This document shows, piece after piece, positions 41,044 to 48,238 of a stretch of DNA of 64,000 nucleotides. The DNA comes from Azomonas agilis (GTDB taxonomy: Bacteria; Pseudomonadota; Gammaproteobacteria; Pseudomonadales; Pseudomonadaceae). Position 1 is the stretch's first letter. Every line of letters starts with the position of its first letter. The translations under genes and the position numbers were made by a program. The DNA lies in assembly GCF_007830255.1 (NCBI RefSeq), contig NZ_VLKG01000007.1, positions 62,001 to 126,000 on the forward strand. Direction: 5' to 3'. The notes beneath the pieces were generated by a model. It had not been told where the DNA came from. It made no database searches and worked only from the letters and a program-made list of their open reading frames with translations.

Positions 41044-41724
41044 ATGGCCTGTTTTGCTGTCGCGCCCGTGGCTGATATGCACTCTAAATTACGCATTACC
41101 GAAATTTTTTACTCGCTGCAGGGCGAGTCTCGAACCTGTGGTTTGCCCACGGTGTTTATCCGCTTAACGGGTTGCCCATTGCGCTGCCATTACTGCGATA
41201 CCAGCTATGCTTTTTCTGGTGGTGTACAGCGCACTTTAGAAGACATCCTGACCGAAGTTGCTTCCTTTGGTGCTTCCCATGTATGCGTCACCGGAGGAGA
41301 GCCCTTAGCCCAGCCAGACTGCTTACATTTACTTCGCCATTTAGCCGATGCGGGCTATCAGGTTTCCTTAGAAACCAGCGGTGCCTTAGACGTATCCGCT
41401 GTTGATGCTCGGATCAGTCGTGTACTGGATCTAAAAACCCCAGATTCAGGTGAGATGACACGCAACCGTTATGACAATCTCCGTCATTTAACCCTACAGG
41501 ATCAGATCAAGTTTGTGATTTGTTCCCGAGCGGATTACGAATGGGCGGTAGGTTGTATCCATCAATACCGTTTGTCAGAGCTTGTGGGAGAGCTGCTGTT
41601 TTCTCCAGCTTACGGGTTGATAGAGCCCAGCCTGTTGGCTGATTGGATTCTGGCCGATCGCTTGCCGGTTCGCTTCCAACTACAACTGCACAAACTGCTG
41701 TGGCAAGACGCACGTGGCCGCTGA
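41044..41724 (+). CDS. queE: 7-carboxy-7-deazaguanine synthase QueE
   Basis: A radical-SAM enzyme of about 226 residues that converts 6-carboxytetrahydropterin into 7-carboxy-7-deazaguanine on the path to queuosine. It has the cluster-binding Cx3Cx2C motif CPLRCHYCDT, the N-terminal RITEIFYSLQGESRTCGLPTVFIRLTG, and CVTGGEP. ATG 41044 follows GGAGG at 41036-41040 with short spacing. ATG 41077 would start at MHSKLRITEIF, nearer the family N-terminus, and is a real alternative. The gene begins almost inside the tol-pal terminator. Confidence 0.93.
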   Translation: MACFAVAPVADMHSKLRITEIFYSLQGESRTCGLPTVFIRLTGCPLRCHYCDTSYAFSGGVQRTLEDILTEVASFGASHVCVTGGEPLAQPDCLHLLRHLADAGYQVSLETSGALDVSAVDARISRVLDLKTPDSGEMTRNRYDNLRHLTLQDQIKFVICSRADYEWAVGCIHQYRLSELVGELLFSPAYGLIEPSLLADWILADRLPVRFQLQLHKLLWQDARGR

Positions 41725-41749
41725 CTAATCCATAAAGAGAGGTGTTCCG

Positions 41750-42424
41750 ATGTCTACAAAAAAAGCCATCATCTTACTGTCTGGTGGGTTGGATTCAGCC
41801 ACGGTAGCAGCGATTGCGCGTGCGGAGCAGTATGACTGCTACAGCCTAAGTTTTGATTACGGGCAACGCCATCGAGCCGAGCTGCAAGCCTCGGAGCGGG
41901 TAGCCCGGCATTTGGGAATGCGTGAACATAAAATCATTGGTTTGAACTTGGGCAGTATTGGTGGCTCGGCGTTAACGGATGAGCGCATTGCTGTACCCGA
42001 AACTCCTTCTCAGGGCATTCCGGTTACCTATGTTCCGGCACGCAATACGGTGTTTTTAGCCTTAGCTTTGGGCTGGGCTGAGGTTGTCGGGGCGCAGGAT
42101 ATTTTCATCGGTGTGAATGCGGTGGATTATTCGGGCTATCCTGACTGTCGTCCTGAGTTTATTAATGCCTTTGAACAATTGGCAAACTTAGCCACTAAAG
42201 CCGGTGTAGAAGGTCAGAGCTTTCACATTCGTACACCGCTGCAATATTGGACTAAAGCGCAGATTATCCAAGAGGGCGTTAAATTGGGGGTGGACTATCG
42301 CCTGACGGTTTCCTGTTATCAGGCGGATGCTCTAGGGCGAGCTTGTGGCAAATGCGATAGCTGCCGTTTGCGCGCTGCGGGCTTTGCCGCCGCCGGAGTT
42401 TTAGATCCTACAGAATATTTTTAA
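41750..42424 (+). CDS. queC: 7-cyano-7-deazaguanine synthase QueC
   Basis: A 224-residue ATP-dependent enzyme that forms preQ0 from 7-carboxy-7-deazaguanine and ammonia. It shows the PP-loop [15 protein letters not shown] and a C-terminal zinc site formed by Cys residues ([24 protein letters not shown]). It lies 25 bases after queE and upstream of a tRNA-Lys gene. Confidence 0.96.
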   Translation: MSTKKAIILLSGGLDSATVAAIARAEQYDCYSLSFDYGQRHRAELQASERVARHLGMREHKIIGLNLGSIGGSALTDERIAVPETPSQGIPVTYVPARNTVFLALALGWAEVVGAQDIFIGVNAVDYSGYPDCRPEFINAFEQLANLATKAGVEGQSFHIRTPLQYWTKAQIIQEGVKLGVDYRLTVSCYQADALGRACGKCDSCRLRAAGFAAAGVLDPTEYF

Positions 42425-42441
42425 TTTTTTGGGTTTCATGG

Positions 42442-42469
42442 TTGATTTATTCAGTCAAATCAGTATCAT
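42442..42469 (+). promoter_or_regulatory. Promoter of tRNA-Lys
   Basis: TTGATT (-35, 42442-42447) and TATCAT (-10, 42464-42469) are separated by 16 bases and followed by a GC-rich discriminator (GCGCACCC), as expected for a stringently controlled stable-RNA promoter. The mature tRNA begins at 42485. Confidence 0.65.
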
Positions 42470-42484
42470 GCGCACCCACAAAAC

Positions 42485-42560
42485 GGGTCGTTAGCTCAGT
42501 CGGTAGAGCAGTTGGCTTTTAACCAATTGGTCGTAGGTTCGAATCCTACACGACCCACCA
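42485..42560 (+). tRNA. tRNA-Lys (anticodon UUU), CCA encoded
   Basis: A 76-base tRNA folds by eye: acceptor GGGTCGT / ACGACCC, D arm GCTC-GAGC, anticodon stem GTTGG/CCAAT with loop CTTTTAA (anticodon TTT at 42518-42520), T arm with GGTTCGAATCC, and an encoded 3' CCA. In Pseudomonas the tRNA-Lys after queC is, as I recall, an attachment site for PAPI-1-type integrative elements. Here it also marks the boundary of an accessory region. No repeat of the tRNA 3' end was noticed later in this window. Confidence 0.97.
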
Positions 42561-42624
42561 TAATCTCTTGGACTTGCTCCAGCGTATCAAACACATCCGC
42601 AATCGTCTGTTTCCTCAATACTGA

Positions 42625-42837
42625 GCGCCCCTTTCCTCGCCATGTTACGGCGTTTATTTGGTTTTAGCGCGGCGTATACACTTAGCCAAAACCCTATTGT
42701 TAAACAGCAATCGCTCAGTAGGGGATATTGTCAGTCGCTGTGGTTTTTCTGATGAGGCTTATTTTTCGCGGCGTTTTCGACAAGTCCACGGAGACTACCT
42801 CCGGGGCAATTCCGGCGGCGCGAAAGTGGCGTGCTAA
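42625..42837 (+). pseudogene. Remnant of an AraC-family regulator (C-terminal HTH)
   Basis: A stop-to-stop frame with no start codon encodes the second AraC-type helix-turn-helix: RRIHLAKTLLLNSNRSVG, then DIVSRCGFSDEAYFSRRF followed by RQVHGDYLRG. The match to the AraC C-terminal pattern (AKxLL...SVxxIAxxxGFSDxxYFxRxFR) is clear. The N-terminal sensor and first HTH are missing, and the tail is cut short after the second motif. It lies between tRNA-Lys and the iron alcohol dehydrogenase, so it is debris at a recombination boundary. Confidence 0.75.
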
Positions 42838-42842
42838 AGCCC

Positions 42843-42863
42843 AGCCCCAAATGAGCTGGGGCT
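42843..42863 (-). terminator. Terminator hairpin after the iron alcohol dehydrogenase
   Basis: AGCCCCA (42843-42849) pairs with TGGGGCT (42857-42863). On the minus strand it follows the dehydrogenase stop by about 60 bases and leads into GGGCTTTAGC. Confidence 0.4.
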
Positions 42864-42926
42864 TGAGAGATTGCAGTTGTGTTGGGTTTACAAGGATCCG
42901 CCCTGTAGAACTGTAAGTGAAAGTAC

Positions 42927-44075
42927 TTAAAGCGCCTTTCTTAGAATGCGGGTTACTGCATCGCGGGTATACAGCTCCGCCAGACCAAACCAATGCGCGT
43001 GGCTGAGCACATTTTCAATAGTATTAGGCAGTTGCGCTTCGGTGATGCCCAGTTGCGACAAGCGGGTGGGTGTGCCGATCTTATCGAACCAACGCTCCAG
43101 TGCTGCAATGCCTTCCTCGGCAGTTTTAAGGCCAAACACCTGCTGAGCAAAGCGCTCAAACTGCGCTGGATTACGCGCGCAATACCATTTCATCCAAGCC
43201 GGCATCACTACCGAAAGGCCCGCCCCGTGAGGCACGTTGAACAGCGCGGACAACGAATGCTCAATCATATGGTTGGGATAGCTAAAGCCAGAAGTCCCCG
43301 CGTAGGTGATGCCATTCAGCGCCAGCGTAGAGGCCCAAGCGAACTCAGCGCGGGCGGCATAATTCGTCGGGTCAGCTAACAGTGCCTCGGTGGTTTCAAT
43401 CACGGTGCTGATAACGGATTCAACCAAACGCGACTGAATCTTCGGCTGCACGCTGGCGGTGAAATAGCCTTCGATGGAGTGGGCGATGATATCGGCGGCG
43501 GAATACACCAAGTAATCGCGGGATACCGTCTGCATCAGTGCCGGATTGACGATGGATACTTTAGGAAAGGTATGCACCGAATTGATGGCGAACTTCTGCT
43601 GGGTTTCCTCGTTGGTGACCACCGCGCCGTTGTTCATTTCGCTACCGGTGGCGGCCAGCGTTAGGATGGCGAAAATGGGCAGCGCGGCTTCGATTTGCCC
43701 TGTACCGATGAATAAATCCCACACATCACCCGCATAAGGCGTACCGGCTGCAATGGCTTTGCTGCTGTCGAGAACTGAGCCGCCGCCGACACTGAGTACC
43801 GCCTCAACCTGATGCTCACGGGCCAGCGCAATGCCTTCCCGCACCTTGGATAACACCGGATTGCTGACGATGCCGCCGCATTCTACGAAGGCGATGCCCT
43901 GTTGTTGCAAACTGTTGCTGACGGTGGCGAACAGGCCATCGCGTTTTATGCGCTCGCTGCCGTAGGTCAGTAGCACTTTTTTGATGCCATGATGGGCCAA
44001 AATCTGGCCGATGCCTTGTTCTTTGCCTGCGCCAAACTCGATTTGGGTGGGGTTGTAAAAGCTGAAGTTATCCAT
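42927..44075 (-). CDS. Iron-containing alcohol dehydrogenase, YqhD/BDH-like
   Basis: A 382-residue group III alcohol dehydrogenase. Features are the N-terminal FSFYNPTQIEFGAG, the NAD(P)-binding GGGSVLDSSKAIAAG, the metal-binding Asp/His set in YSAADIIAHSIEGYF, and HMIEHSLSALFNVPHGAGLSVVMPAWMKW. YqhD-type enzymes use NADPH to reduce toxic aldehydes; the substrate here is inferred. It is transcribed divergently from a LysR gene, with a candidate operator between them. Confidence 0.9.
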   Translation of the reverse strand: MDNFSFYNPTQIEFGAGKEQGIGQILAHHGIKKVLLTYGSERIKRDGLFATVSNSLQQQGIAFVECGGIVSNPVLSKVREGIALAREHQVEAVLSVGGGSVLDSSKAIAAGTPYAGDVWDLFIGTGQIEAALPIFAILTLAATGSEMNNGAVVTNEETQQKFAINSVHTFPKVSIVNPALMQTVSRDYLVYSAADIIAHSIEGYFTASVQPKIQSRLVESVISTVIETTEALLADPTNYAARAEFAWASTLALNGITYAGTSGFSYPNHMIEHSLSALFNVPHGAGLSVVMPAWMKWYCARNPAQFERFAQQVFGLKTAEEGIAALERWFDKIGTPTRLSQLGITEAQLPNTIENVLSHAHWFGLAELYTRDAVTRILRKAL

Positions 44076-44122
44076 CTTGGATTTCCTGATAAAGGGGCTG
44101 TGTGCCGTCGATGGACTGCACT

Positions 44123-44141
44123 ATAGACAACCGATACCTAT
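44123..44141. promoter_or_regulatory. Candidate LysR-type operator
   Basis: ATAG (44123-44126) and CTAT (44138-44141) are inverted across eleven bases, fitting the T-N11-A rule for LysR-type regulators, in the divergent gap between the iron alcohol dehydrogenase and its LysR neighbour. Short repeats of this kind can arise by chance. Confidence 0.35.
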
Positions 44142-44205
44142 CAAAATAGACGTAAAATAGTGGAATCAGTTACAACTAAATAATGTAAATACTCGGAAGT
44201 CGAGC

Positions 44206-45168
44206 ATGATTAACGAACTGCGTTCCATCACCACCTTTGTCCGCACTGCGGAGCTGGGTAGCCTCAGTAAAGCCGCAGAAGCCCAAGGAATTACGCCCCA
44301 GGCGGCGAGCAAAGCCTTGGGGCAATTGGAGGCACACTTGGGTGTGCGTCTGTTTCATCGCACCACGCGCAGCCTATCTTTGACCGAAGAAGGGCAGCGT
44401 TTTCTGGAGGCAGCCCAGCCTTCCTTAATCGGCTTGCAGCAGGCGTTACAGGCGGCTCGTCAAACGCGCGAAGACATTGCCGGCCCGTTGCGTATCGTCG
44501 GCCCGCGCACCGCTTTGCAGCCCGTGATTGGCCCGGTACTGGATGAATATTGCCGCCTGTACCCTGAAGTGCAGCCGGACGTTCAGTTGGACGACCGCGT
44601 GGTTGATTGGGTGGCTGATCGAGTGGATGTAGGCTTTCGCCTCGGCAATGCGCCGCAAGAGGGCTTGATTGCGCGGCGCTTATTTCCGCTGCAACTGATC
44701 ATCTGTGCCAGTCCGGTGTATTTGCGTCGGCACGGCATACCGCGTGGGCTGCATGATCTGGCCTCCCATCGCTGTGGAGCCTTTCGCCGTACCAATGACG
44801 GGCGCTTGGTGCCTTGGTATGTGCGGATTGGCGACAGTGTTCAGGAGCAGCACGTCACGCCGACTTTTTCTACCAATGACGAAGACCTTGAGCTGCGTAC
44901 CGTGTTGGCGGGGGCCATCATCGGTCAAATCACCGGCCCGATGGCGGCTCCGCACATTCGTGCCGGACGGCTGGTGCCGCTGCTGCTGGAGCACGTCAAC
45001 GGTATTTACAGCTTTTATCTCTACTACGGCAGTCGTGCCGCGCAACCCACGCGAGTGCGGCATTTTATTGATTTAGCCATTGAGCGCTTGGTGGATAACA
45101 AGGATTTTGTCCTCAGCACTCAGGAGTTAGCACAAGCACAGGCTAAAGGCCTATCGGTGCTGGGCTAA
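44206..45168 (+). CDS. LysR-family regulator
   Basis: A 320-residue LysR-type regulator with an N-terminal winged helix-turn-helix (about 1-60; LGSLSKAAEAQGITPQAASKALGQLEAHLGVRLFHRTTRSLSLTEEG pattern) and a C-terminal substrate-binding domain. It diverges from the iron alcohol dehydrogenase and most likely controls that gene. Its stop overlaps the convergent second LysR gene by four bases. The inducer is unknown. Confidence 0.9.
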   Translation: MINELRSITTFVRTAELGSLSKAAEAQGITPQAASKALGQLEAHLGVRLFHRTTRSLSLTEEGQRFLEAAQPSLIGLQQALQAARQTREDIAGPLRIVGPRTALQPVIGPVLDEYCRLYPEVQPDVQLDDRVVDWVADRVDVGFRLGNAPQEGLIARRLFPLQLIICASPVYLRRHGIPRGLHDLASHRCGAFRRTNDGRLVPWYVRIGDSVQEQHVTPTFSTNDEDLELRTVLAGAIIGQITGPMAAPHIRAGRLVPLLLEHVNGIYSFYLYYGSRAAQPTRVRHFIDLAIERLVDNKDFVLSTQELAQAQAKGLSVLG

Positions 45169-46097
45169 GGTGATTGAGACTCCGCATAACCGGAGTTTTT
45201 AAGGCGCAATGCTTCCAGCACCAAGGAGAAGGCGGGCGAGGGCTGCCGACGGCTGGGGTAATACAGATGATAGCCCGCAAAAGAAGGACACCAGTCTTCC
45301 AAGACACGGATCAAACGACCCTGTTCCAGATAGGGCGAAAACTCCGGCTCCGGTAGATAGGCAATGCCTAAGCCACCCAGCATGGCGGCGGTGATGTGCA
45401 GTGAGGTGTTAAAAATCAGCGGGCCATCGACGTTGATGTTGAGTTTTTTGCCCTGTTTCTCGAACTCCCATACATACAGCCCGCCGTAGGTAGGCAGCCG
45501 AATATTGATGCAGCGGTGGTGCATCAAATCGCGGGGCGTTTTCGGTAGGGGATGTTGGGCGAAATAATCCGGCGTGGCCACAGCGGCCATGCGTAATTCC
45601 GGGCCAATGGGAATGGCGATCATGTCTTTATCAAGGCTTTCGCCCAAACGCACGCCAGCGTCGAAACGATCAGCCACGATGTCTCGAAATCCGTAATCAA
45701 TGTCGAACTCAACTTTGATGTCTGGATACTCATGCAGCAGCGGCATGAGTTTGGGTAACAGCGTGGTTTGGATGATGTTATCGCCACAGGTAATGCGCAC
45801 AGTACCGGCCGGTTTATCGCGCAGTTCGGTGAGGGCTTCCAGCTCTTGCTGAATGTCATCAAAGCGGTAGCCGATGGCCTGCATCAGCCGTTCACCGGCT
45901 AGGGTGGGGGATAGGCTGCGCGTGGTGCGCGTCAGCAAGCGGATTTTGAGTCGCGCCTCAAGGCCAGAAATAGCTTGGCTGAGCGCCGATTGGGTCACGC
46001 CTAAACGAGCGGCGGCACGGGTAAAACTGCCTTCGCGGGCCACGGTGACAAAGGCCAGAAGGTCGTTGAGGTTGTATCTCAGTGTGGGGCGGGACAT
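45165..46097 (-). CDS. LysR-family regulator
   Basis: A 310-residue LysR-type regulator. The N-terminal HTH reads FVTVAREGSFTRAAARLGVT then QSALSQAISGLEARL, and the effector domain includes RINIRLPTYGG-like strands (HRCINIRLPTYGGLYVWEF). It diverges from the Tat-type alcohol dehydrogenase and faces a 167-base control region with a direct repeat, so that operon is its likely target. It resembles regulators beside aldo-keto or alcohol dehydrogenase clusters in other proteobacteria. Confidence 0.9.
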   Translation of the reverse strand: MSRPTLRYNLNDLLAFVTVAREGSFTRAAARLGVTQSALSQAISGLEARLKIRLLTRTTRSLSPTLAGERLMQAIGYRFDDIQQELEALTELRDKPAGTVRITCGDNIIQTTLLPKLMPLLHEYPDIKVEFDIDYGFRDIVADRFDAGVRLGESLDKDMIAIPIGPELRMAAVATPDYFAQHPLPKTPRDLMHHRCINIRLPTYGGLYVWEFEKQGKKLNINVDGPLIFNTSLHITAAMLGGLGIAYLPEPEFSPYLEQGRLIRVLEDWCPSFAGYHLYYPSRRQPSPAFSLVLEALRLKNSGYAESQSP

Positions 46098-46114
46098 GGC
46101 CTAAGCTTCGATTA

Positions 46115-46157
46115 ATTCATTAGCTGAACTTATAAAGCCTTTAAGTATTCATTAGCT
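46115..46157. promoter_or_regulatory. Two direct repeats in the LysR/dehydrogenase control region
   Basis: ATTCATTAGCT occurs at 46115-46125 and again at 46147-46157, 32 bases apart, about three helical turns. The second copy runs into the palindrome ATTAGCTAAT (46151-46160). Such phased sites are expected for a LysR-type regulator binding as a tetramer. Confidence 0.55.
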
Positions 46158-46264
46158 AATCAATAGTACTCAATCCCACGAGAATACCAAGTACCCCAAA
46201 TCAGGCGGGATGCCCGTTCAAATTTCAACCCTTTTCCCAGTACTCCTATTTATCGAGGTGCGAT

Positions 46265-47500
46265 ATGTGCAATCAATGCGGTGATGCCAACAACCTCCAC
46301 CAAGCCCCCGCTACGCCAGAGTTAGGACGGCGCAAACTATTACAGGTAGCGGGTACAACTTTGGCTGCTGCCCCTTTGTTAGGCGCTTGGTTGCCGGCTA
46401 ATGCGCAGGCGCAAACCTCGGAGGCTTCCACGCTGGGCCAAAGTCCTTTTGCTGTTCAAGCCTATGGCGCTAAGAGCACAGGGGGGCGCATCGAGCCGCT
46501 GCACATCCAACGCCGAGCATTGGGGCCGAATGATGTTTTGTTGGATGTGCTCTATGCCGGCATTTGTCATTCCGATGTACATACGGTGCGCGGAGATTGG
46601 GGCGCGCCTGCCTTGCCCTGTGTGCCCGGCCACGAAATTGTGGGCCGAGTGATTGCGGTGGGTTCGGCGGTCACCAAATTCAGAGTGGGTGACGTGGGCG
46701 GTGTGGGCTGCATGGTGGATTCCTGCGGCACCTGCGAAAACTGTTTAGCCGACCGTGAGCAAATTTGCCTCAATCGCACCACCTTCACCTATAACGCCCC
46801 GGATAAAGTTTCGGGCGGCACGACCTTTGGCGGTTATTCAGACAAGATCGTCGTCACCGAAAAATTCGTGATTCGGATTCCACCGGGCATGGATTTGGCC
46901 TCCACCGCGCCGATTCTCTGTGCTGGAATCACCACCTTTTCGCCCATCCGCCACTGGCGGGTCACGCCGGGACAATCGGTGGCCGTGCTGGGCTTGGGGG
47001 GGTTAGGTCACATGGCGGTGAAACTGGCCGTGGCCCAACGTGCAGAGGTGACGGTATTTACCACCACACCGAGCAAAATCGCCGATGCCAAGCGTTTGGG
47101 CGCGCGCGAAGCCGTATTGTGGAATGACACGGCGGCCTTTAAGCGGCTGGCCAACCGTTTTGACCTGATGATCTCGACCGTGCCCTATGCCTTTGAAGTA
47201 CAGCCCTTTATGGAGGTACTGAAGCTGGATTCCACCTTCGTCAATGTGGGGTTGGGCGAGGCTAAAGGCATCAGCAGCATGGCTATGGCTTTTGGCCGCA
47301 AGAGCTTGGCCGGTTCAATGATCGGCGGCATCGCGGAAACTCAAGAAGTGATCGACCACTGCTTTGCCCGCAACATTCGGCCCGATATTGAGCTGATTCG
47401 CCCCGACCAAATCAACGCCGCTTTCGACCGTGTGGTGGGCAAGGACGTGCGTTACCGCTTCGTGATTGATTTCGCCTCCACTAAGAATAATGCCGCTTAA
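46265..47500 (+). CDS. Zinc alcohol dehydrogenase with a twin-arginine signal
   Basis: A 411-residue medium-chain zinc dehydrogenase of the cinnamyl-alcohol type. Residues 1-50 form a Tat-like leader: GRRKLLQVAG, a hydrophobic stretch, then ANAQAQ. The catalytic domain has AGICHSDVH and GHEIVG (catalytic zinc), a Cys cluster CGTCENCLADREQIC (structural zinc), and the Rossmann loop GLGGLGHMA. Enzymes of this family need NAD(P), which is absent from the periplasm, so export of this one is puzzling. GAGGTG precedes the ATG. The next gene starts within its last codons. Confidence 0.88.
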   Translation: MCNQCGDANNLHQAPATPELGRRKLLQVAGTTLAAAPLLGAWLPANAQAQTSEASTLGQSPFAVQAYGAKSTGGRIEPLHIQRRALGPNDVLLDVLYAGICHSDVHTVRGDWGAPALPCVPGHEIVGRVIAVGSAVTKFRVGDVGGVGCMVDSCGTCENCLADREQICLNRTTFTYNAPDKVSGGTTFGGYSDKIVVTEKFVIRIPPGMDLASTAPILCAGITTFSPIRHWRVTPGQSVAVLGLGGLGHMAVKLAVAQRAEVTVFTTTPSKIADAKRLGAREAVLWNDTAAFKRLANRFDLMISTVPYAFEVQPFMEVLKLDSTFVNVGLGEAKGISSMAMAFGRKSLAGSMIGGIAETQEVIDHCFARNIRPDIELIRPDQINAAFDRVVGKDVRYRFVIDFASTKNNAA

Positions 47501-48023
47501 TCGCTATTCGATAGGCCGGTGCCGATGGTGGCTGGCCTGCTGTTTGGCTATGGGAGTGGCTCAGGCTGCGCCCGAAACCACTGAACCAATCTGTAATCAG
47601 CCACTACGGGAGCAGTCGATGAAGATTCGTTTGACGATTGAGGGCCAAGTGCATTCGGCTTCCTTGGTGGACAACCCAACCAGCCGCGACTTTTTGGCCT
47701 TGTTGCCTTTAACGCTGGAGCTGGAGGACTACAACGCCACGGAAAAGATCGCGATGTTGTCGAGCAAGCTGTCTAGCGCCGAAGCTCCAGCCGGTATCAT
47801 GCCTTCGGTGGGCGACATTACCTACTACGCGCCTTGGGGCAATGTGGCCCTTTTTTATAAGGATTTCAGCTACTCCAAAGGGCTGATCTCGCTTGGACGC
47901 ATAGAAGGTGATCTGAGTTGGCTGCGCCGTTCTGGGCCGCTGAAAGCGCTGATTGAGCGCGAACCGGAGCCCGCAGAGCGCTGTGCTCCGCACATAAAAC
48001 CATCAGCATCCAATAGCTGTTAG
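47490..48023 (+). CDS. Exported cyclophilin-like fold protein
   Basis: A 177-residue protein starting MPLNRYSIGRCRWWLACCLAM with a signal peptide ending near QAAP. The mature domain (about 50-155) matches cyclophilin-like proteins: MKIRLTIEGQVHSASLVDNPTSRDFLALLPLTLELEDY, then GDITYYAPWGNVALFYKDF and LGRIEGDLSWL. Function is unknown. The gene overlaps the alcohol dehydrogenase by eleven bases, so translation is coupled. A decarboxylase remnant follows directly. Confidence 0.75.
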   Translation: MPLNRYSIGRCRWWLACCLAMGVAQAAPETTEPICNQPLREQSMKIRLTIEGQVHSASLVDNPTSRDFLALLPLTLELEDYNATEKIAMLSSKLSSAEAPAGIMPSVGDITYYAPWGNVALFYKDFSYSKGLISLGRIEGDLSWLRRSGPLKALIEREPEPAERCAPHIKPSASNSC

Positions 48024-48162
48024 TAACGGCTTGACCCAAGAGCAGGCTTCCGAGATGCTCACGTAACTGGCGTTCTACGCCGGTTGGCCTAAGATCTTTT
48101 CAGCGCTGCCTGTGGTTAAGGACGTATTCGAGAAGCGGGCCGCAGTCACTGTACCCAAGTAA
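48013..48162 (+). pseudogene. Remnant of a carboxymuconolactone decarboxylase family gene
   Basis: In a frame without a start codon the sequence reads NGLTQEQASEMLT, stop (TAA 48064-48066), LAFYAGWPKIFSALPVVKD, VFEKRAAVTVPK, stop. This is the C-terminal end of the carboxymuconolactone decarboxylase/AhpD-like family, where the motif normally continues T-H-LAFYAGWP without a break. The N-terminal two thirds, including the CxxC part, are missing. It is an eroded last gene of the dehydrogenase operon. Confidence 0.75.
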
Positions 48163-48238
48163 TGTACTGGCTCATGAGCTGGTGCAGCCTCTGCCTGTTT
48201 GCAAACCTATCTACTGTCGTTCAACCGAGGAATTATTG

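Noticed and set aside
42561-42926. An integrase gene or a repeat of the tRNA-Lys 3' end directly after the tRNA
   Set aside because: Reading all frames gave only the AraC-family fragment, and no duplicate of the tRNA end was found nearby.
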